The notes beneath the pieces are model-generated. The model made no database searches. It was not told the origin of the DNA and worked only from the letters and a program-made list of their open reading frames with translations. 64,000 bases of DNA, from the NCBI GenBank assembly GCA_024500155.1, contig CM044862.1, forward strand, positions 22,417,501 to 22,481,500, written 5' to 3'. The DNA comes from Chenopodium formosanum (taxonomy: Eukaryota; Streptophyta; Magnoliopsida; Caryophyllales; Amaranthaceae). Position 1 is the first letter of the stretch, and each line of letters begins with the position of its first letter. Of the stretch, positions 1 through 13,252 are shown piece by piece. Position numbers and translations under genes: made by a program.

Positions 1-338
1 CGACAGAAAATTCCGTCGCAAATAATTATTTACGACGGAATATTTCGTCGTAAATAACTTTTTACGACGGAATATTCCGTCTACGATTTGCGACGGAAAT
101 TATTCCGTCGGAAATATGCGACGGACATTCATGAAAGACCAATTCCACGTCCGACGCTTTTATTTCCGTCGTAAAGTTGGTTTACGACGGATTTTCCGTC
201 GTAAAAAGGCCATTTTCCTACAAAGGGTTTTCCGACAACCATTTACGACGGAATTCCGTCGTAAACCAACTTTACGACGGAATTTACATAGTTTACGACG
301 AACGTTTTCCGTCGCAATTTTGCTGTTTTCTTGTAGTG
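1..338. mobile_element. Terminus of a CACTA (En/Spm) DNA transposon
   Basis: The last bases (326-338) read, on the minus strand, CACTACAAGAAAA, the CACTA-superfamily terminal inverted repeat. The remainder is a dense set of direct and inverted copies of a 12-bp subterminal unit (TTTACGACGGAA and its complement), as expected for transposase-binding subterminal repeats. The other end and any transposase lie outside the window. A 3-bp target duplication would be 339-341, but its partner is off the window. The subterminal unit differs from that of the CACTA element at 6607, so this is a separate family. Confidence 0.85.
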
Positions 339-341
339 AAA

Positions 342-2315
342 TTTTTAACAATTGAGTACCTAATTGTGTGCTTAACTCAAAAAAGGGTCGATATCTTGAT
401 GAGTCGGAGTGGAGTAGCCGAGAGAGGCAACATAGTCTGCTGCCTGCTTTCCTTCCCGATAAATGTGATGCACCTTGGAAACTCGAGAAAGAATCTAAAA
501 TGGCCTTGACATCTTCCATAAGGAGTTGTAGCTTCCAAGGACACTGAAACTGGCCCTGCAAAATATTAATAATAGTTAGATTATCTCCTTCAATAAAAAT
601 CTGTGTAATGTTAAAATCTCCAGCAAGGAGGAGTCCATTGCGAAGGGCAATAGCTTCAGCAAGGAAGGTAGGGCAGGAGCCTAAATTATAAGTGCGGCTG
701 GCCACATGATTCCCCAGGTGATCACGAATAACAACACCCGTAGAAGCATAATTTTAAGTAGCAGAACCGTCAAAATTAAGCTTATAATAACTGAGAGGGG
801 GAGGAGACCATGATACAAAGAGGGGGGTAGAAGGCGGGGGAGGAGAAGGTGTTGTAACTAGCAAATGAATAGCATCTAGAAGAGAACGAGATTCCCATTC
901 CTTAAACATAGAGAATGCCCATAATAATATAGTATGAATATTAGCAGAGGAGTTCTTAAAAATGACAGTGTTTCGATGCTTCCAGATACTCCAAAATAAC
1001 ATAGCAATCTTAGGGAGAAGCTTAGGAGAATTAGCCTTTATAGAACGAAAAAAATCAGGAATTTGCTGAGTCGAAGGGATGCGACCAAGCCACTGAAGGA
1101 CAACAAAAGAAGACCAAAGAGACAACGAAAACGGAAAAGAGAGGAAAAGATGATCTTGGGATTCAGAATGATGAGAATAGAGGACACAAAAAGGAGGAAC
1201 AAAAATATTACGCGAAGATAACGTATGCCGAGTAGGTAGACTGATATGGAGGAGTTGCCAAAGAAAAATCTGAATTTTAGGTGGAATATCCAATTTCCAA
1301 ATCCAACAAAACTCCCATTTGGAAGAGTGATGAATGTGAGTATGAGCTAGCCAGGTAGCAGATTTCACCGTGAACTGGCCATCTTTGGAAAGACCCCAAC
1401 AAGGTTCATCCGGAATAGGGGAGGAGGGGAGGGGATCCCTCTAATAGTTTGAACGATATGAAAAGGAAGAGCAGAGAGGAGAAGAGGAACATCCCAAGTA
1501 TGATTATCATTGATAAACATATCCACTATAATAACAATATTCGGAAGTTGATCGGGGTCCAAGTTAAGGAGGGCAATGAGATTAGTGTGTGCGCACCATA
1601 TATCAACCCAGAAAAGGATAGAAGACCCATTCCCCACTTTCCAGCGAAAACCTCGGATCAGAAGAGGTCTAACTTGAAGAATTTTTTTCCAAATCCAAGA
1701 GTCCCTAAGCTGAGTATGATAAGTAAGGAAGTGGGAATTGCGTAAATATTTAGCAGTGATAGACTGGACCCATAGGTTTGTCATGTCTGACATAATCTTC
1801 CAGCCAAGTTTAGCCAAGAATGCAGAATTAACAGCGTCCGATTTTCGAAGACCCAGGCCCCCATGGGATTTAGGTTGGCAAATGGTGTCCCACGCAACCA
1901 TAGGTAAACCTTGTTTTGTAGGGGATTGTTTCCAAAAAAAGTTCCTATTTAAATTATCAAGAGATGAGGTAACAAAAGAAGGTAGACGAGCAGTGGTCAT
2001 GGCATAAGATGGAATAGCCTCAAGCTGGCTCTGAATAAGAACAACCTTTCCAGCTTTGGAGACTAAATTAGACGACCAGGAGTTCATCTTCTTATCTGCT
2101 TTTGTTAAGATATGCTGGAAATTATCTTTACTGAATTTGGTGGAATCAAAAAATACACCAAGATAACGTCCAAGGAAGGATTTAGGGGTCATATTAAAAT
2201 AGCTTGCCAAAACAGATTTATTACGGTTAGTAACATGTTTGGAAAAGATGACAGATGATTTATGAAAAATAATCAATTGACCAGAGAGTGAAGCAAAGTC
2301 AGCCAAAGTATTACT
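342..2315 (-). pseudogene. LINE (non-LTR retrotransposon) pol fragment: RT C-terminus, zf-RVT, RNase H
   Basis: Read on the minus strand, this is the 3' half of a plant L1-type ORF2. 2306-1365 encodes the segment after the RT catalytic core (motifs LGRYLGVFFDS and QSQLEAIPSYAM, then the GGLGLRKSDAVNSAFLAKLGW block). 1368-754 encodes the zf-RVT domain (WKLDIPPKIQIFLWQLL), and 780-372 a plant LINE RNase H domain (NFDGS, AEAIAL, EGDN, HHIYREGKQAADYVASLGY). It is broken by a frameshift near 1405-1440, a TAA stop immediately after NFDGSAT (about 753) and another frameshift near 485. The ancestral stop is at 372-374. Zinc-binding cysteines in the zf-RVT stretch are partly lost. The 5' side ends abruptly near 2315 against LTR-like DNA. 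No poly(A) remains at the 3' end, where the CACTA terminus lies a few bases away. Confidence 0.9.
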
Positions 2316-5120
2316 GTGGTACCTGGTTTTTAGTGGACATAAATTAGTCTATAAAAGGTTCCACTTAGGTGTCTGATAAGACTTATAAACAAAACTTAGA
2401 GTCGCCACCTTATTTTTATCCGAATAAGGACGGATTTTAAAACAGTCAATTTTAAGAAATTAAAACATAATAAAAATCAACTGCTAACTCCATAAAAAGA
2501 AATAAGGCACAGGGTTCGGGGTATAGGTTAAGAGAATCGAACGTCTGGAACTCGTCTTCTCTTCCGTTCTAAGGAACGGGCTCTTACTATTGCGTTGTTA
2601 AAAATCAAGTTTTAAGACATATTAACCACATAAAAAAAATAATTAATACAAGGTAGGTTTGAGCACCAAAGTTGCACTACATACCGATCATAGTGAGATT
2701 TTGAATTCACTCACGGATCAAAACCTTCGTAGTTCGGACAGATGCCATGTTTTAAATAACCAATTCCATTGGGTTTTTAATTTAGGTTGTTGACATAAAT
2801 GTCATTTTTGTAAGTGGGATTTTAGTGATCTTTGACGGATTCACTCATAAAAGTAAAATGAACCACCTTGGTTGAGGAAAATCACCCCGATTAGTGATCA
2901 CCAAAAATGTCTTTTGAATAAGACAATTCAACAAATGCGTCCCAATTGACGACTTTTTAGTGGGTCAAGGTATTTTTTGGAGCAAAACTGTAAGGGTTCA
3001 CTATATAATCTCACTTTGGGTTTAAATTCACTCAAGGATAATTTTTGTAAAGTTTTAAGGGTTATGTGTTTAGGCTTAATGGCATTGGCCAAGTAAAACA
3101 CGACACCTGTCAAGGCCTTACTTCCAAATAAAAGGGAACAATAAACTATTTAATCATATCTGATTGTCAATTAATCCATCCGGTAATTATAATGGGATGT
3201 AAGCTTACTTTCATGGAGATGGATAATTGTTACAACCTTATATGACTAAATCATTAATCTTAACCTCATGTTTGGAAATGAGGCCATAACCTCATATTAA
3301 CTATTATTACTTATTAAAAACAAACAATCAAAGTTATGATTCATTCTTGTTCACAAAAGGGTTTGAAATAAGAAGGTTCACAAAATTATAAAAGAAAAAT
3401 AAAATTTATTAAAACTTTTATTTCTAAAGTCTTAAAAGAAAATTAAAGTCCTTAAGACATCATTTATTTCAAAAGGTATCTTAAAAACTAAGATTTAAAG
3501 ATTTTAAAACAACAACATTTAGAATTAAAGACTCTTATTTCTGAAGTCATCTTTAAAATAAGATTAAAGTTTCTTAAAATAACACTTAGAATTAAGGCTT
3601 GTTAATACTCTTATTTCTAAAATCGTTTTTTAAAATAAGATTAAAGACATTTTCATAAAAACTTCATAAGTTATGAAGTATATATATATAATATAGTGTA
3701 ATATAGGTTTCATACCATCATTAGGTTCTTAAGAAAAAATAATAAAAATTTTTAAAAAAGCAATTAAGAGAAAAACGTGCATATTTCATCTTTTTAATAG
3801 CTTGAACTAAAAAAAATCATTAAAAATCATAGAAAAATCGAAAAAATTATTGTGAGATATGGTTGGAAAGCTCTTGAAAATTTCTATCACTTGAGTTAAA
3901 TAACTGGAATTGATTCTGGTCGTAAAGGTTCTTTAATAGGCCATCTTTGGGACGTGGTAAGTAATTCCTTACTCTTGAACATCCTCTACATAAACTCTTA
4001 ATTCATTAGGTCTTTAAGCTCACTTTAAGAAATAAATCATTCTAAAAAATATGCTTTAGGCAGACACATGAATGTATTGACCTTTCATATTTAAAATGCA
4101 TTAGAAAGAGATGCAATGCAAAATGCAATTACCCCCCTCTTTTGTAACCTATCACCTTACCAATAGGCTCGGCTTTCTAATGTGGAGTAATGAAAGATTT
4201 AGGGCTAATTCAGCACCTAATATCGTCATTACCCCTATTGGTAACACCACATGAAAACAAACACATTAGTTAGCAGAATAATAATAATTAAAGAAATTAA
4301 GGAAGGAATAAAGATAATACCTTGAACTAGATGTAGCAATTTTTTGGATAACCCTTCTTACATATCAAGAATGAAAAGATGATTACTCCTTAGTTAAAGT
4401 GTAATAAAGAGACTAAGTGATTTTTTTTTGGAATTTTGAGATATTAAAAGAAATTAATGCAAAATAAAGCTAAAGAACTTTTTTTTGATTTTTTAATTAT
4501 AGAAAATAATCTTGAAAAATAAAACTAAATCTTAAGAAAGAAACTATTTTTTTAGTTTTTTTAATATAGACTAGGATACTTGAGCAATTAAACTAAAGTT
4601 TTTAACAGAGATAATAATAACAGCAATACATAAACTTGAGATATTTTTGTGTTTTTTTTTATAGGAATTAAAGATAATAACAATATAAAAATAAAAATAA
4701 CAACTTAATTATAAGATGTTTTTTTAATAAGCTAATAACTTACAAAAAAAATAAAGCTAAATTAGAGAGATTTTAACTAAAACAAAGATCAGAGGAGAAT
4801 TTTTTAGAGAGAACTTTTAGAGAGAGAAGTTGTAAGAATTTTTTTTGATGTGTTTAAAACTTGAGAATTAGGTGGGTATTTATAGGAAAATAAAGGGGTT
4901 AATTTATAAATAAAAGAAAGTAAATAAGTTAAAATTCAAGGATTACTTTAGTAAATATCAAGATTTTGGTAATAATGAGAATCTTGATATTAAATTCTCT
5001 TGTTTTACATGTAACAAACTTGCTAATCTGTTTTGCAACGCTTAAACTAATAAAATAAAGAAAACCGTAATAAAATCAACTCTAATATTCACATAATAAA
5101 AAAAGGTTCTAAAATGCCAT

Positions 5121-5189
<69 letters not shown>

Positions 5190-6275
5190 CCAAGTCGTGT
5201 CATAACTCAAAAAAAAAAAAAATTATAATAATACTCACATGGTATACAATAAAAGAGTGCCTAAATTTAATTAGTCACTATTATACTTACCAAGGTGTTA
5301 AAAAAAACATTTATAATAAAAAGTCAACTCTGAGATGTCAGCTTTAAAGATACACAAAGACATTAGGTTACAATACTAATAGGGTTGGACAAAAAATCTC
5401 AGAGTTAGTAAAAAAAGTAAAAAGATAAATAACCCCGGCCCTTATTTGATAGTACATATAAATTTACCCCAGAACATCTGAGCATACAACAAAACATTAT
5501 ACATACGAGCATTTCAAATAATAGCCCTTACTAAAAAAAGTAGATCATATAAAATCATAAGATTGACATGGTCAACGTGAAAATACATCATACAATATTA
5601 AGTCATACAACAATAATTTAAGATTGTCAAGAGTAAAATATATTCCCTTGACCGGATGACCTTTAAAAAGGTGAGCTCTTATCTTACTTTACTCTACTAA
5701 AACACAAATTTATATTGATCATAGTCGTAAAAAAAAAGACAAAAGATACAAAACTAGATCAAAACAACAGAACAACAAATAAAACGAAAGCCATACTCAC
5801 GTCGGCAAAGTAAATTATCATAACAGAAATTACTATTTGGAATAGTGTCAAATAGTGTTTGAATAGTGAAATGCAATACATGACACGTCTGAAATCTAGC
5901 TGTCCCAACTAGCGTCAGATAAATATTGATGCAATTGGTCAAATTGAAATTTATTGGATACAATATTAACCGCGGGGAGTAAAAAAAAGGTGACGTTAAT
6001 TCACTATTGACAATTGCTTATCAAAACTGAAGAAAGAATACACAAACTAGATCAGAGAAGGAAAAAAAATAAAAAAGAAAATAAAGAACAAAACAAAAAG
6101 AAAAAAAAAACCAAAAAATGAAAGATTTTAAAAACACAGAAAGAAAGAAAGATTTTTAATAAAAACTAACCGCAGCACTAGACTTTTCACACTTTCACTT
6201 CATTCGATTATGATTCGCCGCCAAAGGTATTCATCACTAGGTTTGGTTTTGGGGAGACACAATTGGGTGTCTACA
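2316..6275 (-). mobile_element. AT-rich LTR-like sequence with gypsy (Tat-like) terminal block
   Basis: The right edge, read on the minus strand, starts TGTAGACACCCAATTG and is shared with LTR edges ending at 19534, 37452 and 38672 and starting at 57256. Near the left edge, about 2400, the minus strand reads GGTGGCGACTCTAAG; TGGCGACTC also follows the LTR-like block at 57256 (near 59274) and resembles the tRNA-Arg-type primer site I associate with Tat/Ogre elements. This suggests a very long LTR or LTR plus leader of about 3.9 kb. No coding potential was found. The similarity to the other copies covers only the terminal ~150 bases by eye, so the extent is inferred. Confidence 0.45.
5123..5187. 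repeat. (TA)n microsatellite
   Basis: An uninterrupted TA dinucleotide run of about 65 bases within AT-rich LTR-like DNA. Confidence 0.97.
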
Positions 6276-6606
6276 GAAACCCCTACTTTGACTGAGTTTA
6301 AAGAAACTTAGGTTTCTAAAACAAAAGTCAAAGTAGCGATAAAGACGGAGAATGATTCAAGGCGTTCTACGACCCTAAATCATTCTTGTAACGCTGATAT
6401 CTGCAAACTAGCGTTAGTTAAACAAATAAGAGAGTTAAGAAACGCGTATCTTACACCGTTGAGCACACGTCTCTAGAGTAACTGATCTACTGCATTTGTT
6501 GTAACAACCGCTTGAAGACCGCTCTGGTTGTAGCTGCCTCTAATTTCCGCTGTGATAGTCTTCTGTAAGCTAGGAAACACCATCGAAGATAACTCTGCTT
6601 GTAGTC
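6276..6606. other. Unassigned spacer between LTR-like edge and CACTA terminus
   Basis: About 330 bases between the TGTAGACACCC LTR edge and the CACTA terminus at 6607. There are short open frames on the minus strand but no recognisable domain. This may be the target DNA into which both elements inserted. Confidence 0.4.
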
Positions 6607-6629
6607 CACTACAAGAAAAAGGGTAATTA

Positions 6630-7200
6630 GCGACGGCCAAAGTAGTCGCAAATCCGTCGCAAAAATGGATTTGCGACGGATTTGCAACTACTTTGGTTCG
6701 TTGCCAAAGACCTCGTCGCAAATCCATTTTTGCGACTAATTTTTGGACAGTCACAAATTTAGCGACGGATTTGCAACGCCTTTGCAACTACCATATAGCG
6801 ACTAACTTTCAAATTTTAGCAACTAAATTATTGTCCGTCATAAAATATTTGCGACGGATTAGCAACTACTTAGACCAATGTTGTAAGACTACTTTTGCGA
6901 CGGATTAGCTACTACAAGACCAAACTTTTTCGACTACGAGACTAAAATTTTGCGACTACGTAGACTAGTTTAATTGCGATGGATTTGCGACTACTGAGAC
7001 TAATGTTTTTTGCGACGGATTAGCAACTACTTACGAAACAAATTTTTGCAACTACAAACTAATTATTTGTGACAGATTAGCGACTACTGAGACTAATGAT
7101 TTTGCAACTAACCAATCAGTCTCTAAACCAAATTTGCAGTCGCTAAATATTTGCGACTGACGATCAATATTTGAGACCATAATTTAGCGACAACCAATAT
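6630..7200. repeat. CACTA subterminal repeat array
   Basis: At least a dozen degenerate copies, in both orientations, of a unit around TTTGCGACGGATTAGCAACT crowd the first 600 bp inside the CACTA terminus. Such arrays normally bind the TNPA-type accessory protein; that role is inferred from the superfamily. Confidence 0.85.
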
Positions 7201-7640
7201 CATTCACAAAAAAAAGGTACCCACACATAAATTCAAATAACCAAAATGTTAATTTTATTCAAATATCCAAAATATCAATCAATTTTGTATCAATGCATTA
7301 AAAAACAATATTTAGCTCATTAGACTAATTGTTCCAAAAGTCACCTCCCATATAAAAAAAAGCTACTTCAAACAAGAATTAATGACAATGTAAAAGACCA
7401 GTTGTTCATAAAATTACCACCAAGAAAATAAAAATCACTTAGTTGTATCACGAGAGCGGGTGACTACAGGCGTAGGAGGCTTATAAGGACGGTAAACTTG
7501 TTTTACAAGTGATGCCATTTCCTGCAATGTTTTTTGCATAGCTAATTTTTCCTTCTTCCATGTAGCTTTTTCGATCTCATGATTTTCGACGAATTCCTTA
7601 GCACATTTTAAGCTCTTTGCCGCTATTTTTTGGCTTTCTT

Positions 7641-8198
7641 CTACCTTGTTATAGTTTTTTCCGCCAGCTTCTTTAATTCGTCAACTTGAGAACTTAATTG
7701 AGAAATCATGGAAGGAGTGGAAGATGATGCAGTAGATTGAGAAGTAGGATCACTCTTGTAATACATTTGTGAAGCACTCCCTAAACCGTAGACTTTTCCT
7801 TTCTTTTGCCCACCTACAACCTCCAAGATTTTGTGACATTTCCACTAACGGTATGGTCATCAAACCTGATGCAAGAAAGATTAAGCACAAGCATAAATAA
7901 TGATAATAAGCTACTAAGACAACAAATATAATACATAGATAAATATAACTGACCATAGCCTATCTGGTGAGAGCTCAATCTTTCCTTGTTCCACTCCATT
8001 CAAATTTTGTGGTGCCACATCATTCTCAACAACAACATCAGCATTAGAATTTACTTGTACAGGACCATTAGAAGGTGGTGGTGTCGGTCGTGTGACCACA
8101 GGATTGTCTTGATCAGCCGATTGATTATTGGCTCGGACACTGCCTTGATTACCTCCCCGACCAAATTTTGAATTTTTCATGAAGGATTTCATTTCCAA
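7641..8198 (-). pseudogene. CACTA accessory protein remnant (Transposase_24 / TNPA-like)
   Basis: Two minus-strand pieces. 8198-7914 looks like an N-terminus, low-complexity and rich in N, P, Q and S (KSFMKNSKFGRGGNQGS). 7826-7641 encodes GKVYGLGSASQMYYKSD followed by a Ser/Thr-rich stretch and SMISQLSSQVDELKK, which matches the C-terminal part of the plant Ptta/En/Spm second protein (a predicted coiled coil). The central DNA-binding part is not visible in one frame, so the gene is either spliced or internally deleted. It is adjacent to the subterminal array it would bind. Confidence 0.65.
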
Positions 8199-8480
8199 AG
8201 AACTAGAAAGATCAGAAGCACAATAATTATTTTATACATAATAACCCATAATAAAAAAAAAAATTTCAAAAAAAAGTAAGCTCATAAATATGATCCAGAA
8301 ATTTTAAAACATTTATCATATACCAAACAAATAAGATAAACACATTGTCTAACAAACAAATAAGCCCATAACAAAGAAAACAAATTGAAAACTACAAGCT
8401 TAGAAATTATTCTTCTTCTTCATCCACATCATCATCATCATCATCCTCGTCATCGTCCTCGTCATCGCTGTCAGTGTATC

Positions 8481-11400
8481 CTAACTCTCCATCAACCTCT
8501 TCTTCAGATTCAGATTCAGTATCATCCCATTCATCTTCTTCATGTTGTTCTTCCTCTTCACCACCTGAGTCGTCCTCCTCCATTCATCCATATCCTCGTA
8601 CATAACACCATCATCATCATCCGACGAACAAAGGGTTGGGGTCTCAGCAATGTCTACTTGGTAAATTGACTCATTGATTGGGACATCCACACTTGACCTA
8701 GCTTTAGTCTTAAAAATAGCCCACCATTGACTCTTATCTTTCTTTAAGCTTGGATAAGAGGTAAAATACACTTGATAAACCTTATGTGCTAGAACAAAAG
8801 GATCATATGCAGGGTATTTCTTAGAGTGGTTCACATCAACTAATCTATACTGCTCATGAATATTCATGCCATTCACTGAATCCATCCAATTACATTTAAA
8901 CAAGAAGGTTTTGAAGACATTTACGGTCCCCAAGTAGACCAGCTCAATGACTTCTTCTAAAATGACGAAGTAATCAATTTCCTCCTCACTTATTACACCC
9001 ACACCATAATTCATAGTTGCCTTGTGCTTTCCATAATCAAAAGTGTGAAACTTAAAACCATTGATGTCAAATTGCCTCCATGTTTTGACTTGTCTAAACG
9101 AACCCATGGCAAGTGCTCGAATCACTTCATCAGTCTCATTAGATTCGATAACCTAATTTCAAATTCAAGCCATTAAATAATAAAATATATAACCTTAGTC
9201 ATATTTAGCGAATGATATATCGAAACTTGATTGTAAAAACTTACAAAATCCTGAAACCATTTGGAAAATTCATGTGAAAACTTGCTCCAAATATCATGTA
9301 GGTCAATACTAGGATATTTTTGCATCATAGACTCTTCAAACTTCCTATAAACCTTAAAACGTTAATAATCTAGCAAATTGCATAAAATAACTACCAATTA
9401 TAGAAATTTGTACCTTTCATATTCTCCTAACACCCCACAATTGGAAAGAACATAGTGGTGTGCATGCTTGACTTCTTTCAAATCTAAAAACCTTGTTTGG
9501 ACACCTTTGCCACGACCTTTGCTAAATTGGAATAATTCTGGTATAGTTGAATCTAGATCATCATCTTCAACAACATTGCGTCCTAGATCTCTAGATTTCG
9601 TATCAACATGAGGTTGAAAGTAATAAGAACAAAAGTTAGAAATCTCTTCTGCAAGATAAGCCTTGCAAATTGAGCCTTCCACTTGTGCCTTATTATCAAT
9701 TTTCTTCTTCAGATGATTAAGAAATCTACAAAATAAGTTAAATTGACTCATTCACATGTAAAATTATAAATCATATAGAAGAAACTTGAAAACAATGGAG
9801 TGGCTTGGGAAAATGTATATTACCTCTCAAATGGATACATCCATATGTATTGCACAGGACCACCCACTTTTACTTCATGTGGCAAATGAACGGGTAAATG
9901 CTCCATTGAATTGAAAAATGCAGGTGGGAATATTTTCTCCAACTTGCATAAGATTTCTGGAATGTTTTTTTCTAAACGAGTCACATCATCAACTTTAATA
10001 GTGTAAGAGCATAGATTGCGAAAAAATTGGCTGATTTCAGTGACTGCTTTCCAAACATTATCAAGAAGAAGTTCTCTCATTGCAACGGGCAACAACCTTT
10101 CCATGAACACATGACAATCATGGCTTTTCATTCCATGTATCTTACAGGCTTGCAAATCCACACATCTACCAAAATCAGAAGCATATCAATCTGGAAACTT
10201 AAGATCTTTTATCCATTCACACAACACTCTACGTTGTGCTTTATCAAGAGTGTATGGTGCTTTTGGGAAGATCAAGCTCCCATCATCAGATTCAATAGGC
10301 TCTAAGCTACTTCGCTTACAATATCGCTGAACATCTAGGCGAGCCTTATCTATATCAACTGCGGTATCTTTCACATTCATTATTGTGTGGATGAGTTGAT
10401 AAAAAAAATTCTTTTCAATGTGCATAACATCTAAATTATGTCGAATCAACAAATCTTTCCAATAAGGAAGCTCCCAAAAGATGCTTTGCTTATGCCACCC
10501 TGTCTTAACCTTTTTTTAATTTTGTCGAACAGATTTTTGGATCAATGGACTTTGGAATCTCCTTAACCTGGTCCCATAGTTGATGGCCCGTCAATATTGG
10601 AGGAGACAATCGAGTTTCTGCTCTTTTTTTGAAAAAAGCAGTGCGGTTTTTCCTATAAGGATGTGTAGGTGGGAGAAATTGACGGTGACTATCAAACCAT
10701 GATACTTTAGAACCGTTGTCTAGCCAAAAAGATCTATGCTTGTCCATGCAGTATGGACAAGCCATCTTTCCCAATGTAGTCCAACCAGATAACATCCCAA
10801 ACACAGGAAAGTCGCTAACCGTCCATAAAAGGGCAGCTCGTAACTTGAAATTTTGCTTTATGGATACATCATATGTCATTGTACCTACTTCCCATAAAGA
10901 TTTCAATTCGTCAATCAAGGGTTGCATGTACACATCCAAGTTCCCTTTTGGGTTTTTAGGACCCGGAATGAGCAAGGATAAAAACATAAACGACTTCTTC
11001 ATACATAACCATGGAGGCAAGTTATATGGGGTAACAATTACTGCCAACAAGAATATTGCCTTCCAAATTTTCCATGTGCTGAGAAACCATCTGTGCATAG
11101 ACCTAATCTAACATTACGGGGCTCACTTGCAAAATCCTTGTATGTGTTATCAAGATGTTTCCATGCTTCACTATCACTTGGATGGGCAAGTGTTCCACTT
11201 ACCCTAGGATTTTGTGAATGCCACTGCATTTCATTTGCAAGGTCTTTGGTCACATAAAGCCTTTGCAACCTTGTCGCGATCGGGAAGTAGAATAACACTT
11301 TGGCCGGCACACATTTTCCACGAGAAGTCTTCTTATAACGCTCCCCCCCTCCCCGCATTTCGAACACTTTTTAAGGAGCTTTATCCTTCCAAAATAACAT

Positions 11401-12003
11401 GCATCCTTTGGGGCATGCATGTATCTTCTCATGAGGAAGTTCAAGGCCCTTTACCACCTTTTTAGTGTCATAGTACGTCTTGGACATTGAATTCTCATCA
11501 GGAATTACTTCACTAATGAGCAATGAAATACTATCAACACACTATGAGGCAAGTTGTATTCACACTTCAAGCTCGTAATCCTTGAAGCCATCTCTAAAAC
11601 AGATAATCGACTTCCTTCATACAATGGTTTTTGTGCGGCTGCTAACATCTCAAAAAACTTCTTAACTTGAGGATTAGGTTCTTCTTCAACATTCCGAATA
11701 TTTTCATGCATTGGATCACCATCAACTTGACCAAATGCATCAATAATCATGTCAACATACGGATCTGACGGCTCATCTGATGCTTTTAAAGAATAAAAAT
11801 CCTCTCCATGACAAACCCATTCATAGTAGTCAGTAAGAAATCCTTTTTTATACAAATGCTCTCTTACATTTTCAACATCTAAAAAAGGAACATTTTTACA
11901 CTTTGAACAAGGGCATCTAATCTTTGAAGATTCTTGAAAATCACGGTGTTGTTTAGCAAACTCAATAAACTCTCGCACGCCAATTGTGAACTCTTTTTTT
12001 AGT
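8481..12003 (-). pseudogene. CACTA TNP2-type transposase, fragmented
   Basis: Domains appear in order on the minus strand. The Transpos_assoc N-terminal zinc domain is at 12003-11505 (EFTIGVREFIEFAKQH, CPCSKCKN). A linker region is at 11444-11038 (PKDACYFGRIKLLKKCSKCG, LGLCTDGF). The Transposase_21 core is at 11098-10505 (VIVTPYNLPPWLCMKKSFMF, IPGPKNPKGNLDVYMQPL, MTYDVS, RAALLWTVSDFP, GKMACPYCMD), continuing at 10452-10186 (IRHNLDVMHIEKNFF). DUF4218 is at 10161-9820 (KSHDCHVFMERLLPVAMREL), with its tail at 9751-9398. DUF4216 is at 9125-8481, ending in an Asp/Glu-rich tail. Some breaks are probably introns, but shifts near 11040-11370 and 10186/10161 look like lesions. The start methionine and first residues are missing because the element ends at the 12003 junction. 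Confidence 0.85.
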
Positions 12004-13252
12004 AGTCGACCTTCTAATCTCTCATACTCTTCCTTAGGTAGTAGATGGCGTTCTCTTTTCCTTCTACTTCTTGTGCGAGCATATCCCCCATTGTCTCTTT
12101 TGTGACTGTCAAGTACAACCTAAGAGGAATTCCCGGAAGCGTTGGTGCTAGTACGGGAGGATTAGCGAGATAGGCTTTGATCTTTTCAAAGGATTTTTGA
12201 CACTCATCGTCCCATATCACTGGAACATTCTTCTTGAGTTTCTTAAATATCAGCTCACATATTGTTGTTAGCTTGGATATGAACCTACTTATGTATTGCA
12301 ACCGGCCAATAAACCCTCGAATTTGTTTCTCGGTTTTAAACGACGGCATTGACATGATTTCCTTAATCTTGGTTGGGTCTATCTCTATTCCTATAGAGCT
12401 TATGACGTATCCCAAGAGTTTTCCTAAGGTGACTCCTAAAGCACACTTGGATAGATTCAACCTCATGTTGTATTTCCTTAGCCTCTCGAAAAATTTTCTT
12501 AAGGCTACTTGGTGCCTTGGGCGATCTTTTGATTTCACAATCATGTCATCTGCATAGAATTCAACTTCTTTGTGCATCATGTCATGGAGTAGGGAAGTTG
12601 TTGCTCGTTGGTAAGTCGCACTCGCGTTTTTCAACCCGAATGGAATTACCGTGTAACCGTAAGTACCCTAAGGTGTTATAAATGTTGTTTTCTCCATGTC
12701 TTCTTCCGCCATGAGAATCTGGTTGTATCCTGCATACCCATCCATAAATGAGAGAAATGCATGATTTGATGTATTGTCTACCAAGATGTCGATATGTGGT
12801 AAAGGGAAGTCGCCCTTTGGACTTGCCTTATTTAGATCTCGATAGTCAACACACATTCTTACCCTTCCATCCTTCTTCGGAACTGGGACCACATTTGCGA
12901 CCCATTCATGGTATTTGGATACCCTGATAAAACCTGTAGTTATTTGTTTTTGAACTTCTTTTATTTTAAGAGCTACGTCGGGTTGCATTCTACGCAACTT
13001 TTGTTTTACAGGTTTCATTCCTAGAATTAGTGGTATAGTGTGTTGAGCTATATCTCTGTTAATACCTGGCATATCTTCATATGACGAAGCAAATACATCG
13101 ATAAATTCTTTTAGTAGATTGATTAAATCGGTTCTTTTGTCTTTATCAAGTGTTAGTCCGATTTTAACTTCTCTTTTAATGGTTGGATCTTTTGAGATAT
13201 CAACCATTGTAGTGTCTTCAATTAATGGTGTTTTATTTTCAAGTGTTTCCAT
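12004..13252 (-). pseudogene. Gypsy reverse transcriptase fragment
   Basis: 13252-12668 encodes the RT N-terminal half (FIDVFASSYEDMPGI, HEWVANVVPVPKKDGRVRMC, VDYRDLNKASPKGDFPLPHI, AFLSFMDGYAGYNQI). 12634-12004 encodes the second half, with the catalytic YADD box (EFYADDMIVKS) and the connection to RNase H (FKKLKKNVPVIWDDECQKSF). Between them, a tryptophan codon has become TAG at about 12669 (FITP-stop-GTYGYTVIPFGLKNASAT), so the two frames are one original frame with one nonsense change. The 3' end is lost just after AIYYL, by a frameshift and then the junction at 12003. Confidence 0.88.

Larger units (their letters stand above)
6607..12003 (-). mobile_element. CACTA (En/Spm) transposon, truncated at its 5' end
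   Basis: The left terminus at 6607 is CACTACAAGAAAAAGGG, followed by about 600 bp of subterminal repeats, then on the minus strand a second-protein remnant (7641-8198) and a multi-domain TNP2-type transposase remnant (8481-12003). Gene order and strand mean 6607 is the 3' side of the element. The 5' terminus is missing: the transposase reading frame stops at about 12003, directly against a gypsy RT fragment. No matching CACTA terminus is seen to the right. Confidence 0.88.

Noticed and set aside
1..338. CRISPR-like regular repeats
   Set aside because: Spacing is irregular and orientation alternates; CACTA subterminal repeats explain it and the genome is eukaryotic.
5114..5347. Open frame with an Ile-Tyr repeat
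   Set aside because: Translation of the TA microsatellite.
8385..8669. His/Pro-rich open frame on +
   Set aside because: Antisense of the acidic tail of the CACTA DUF4216 region on the minus strand.
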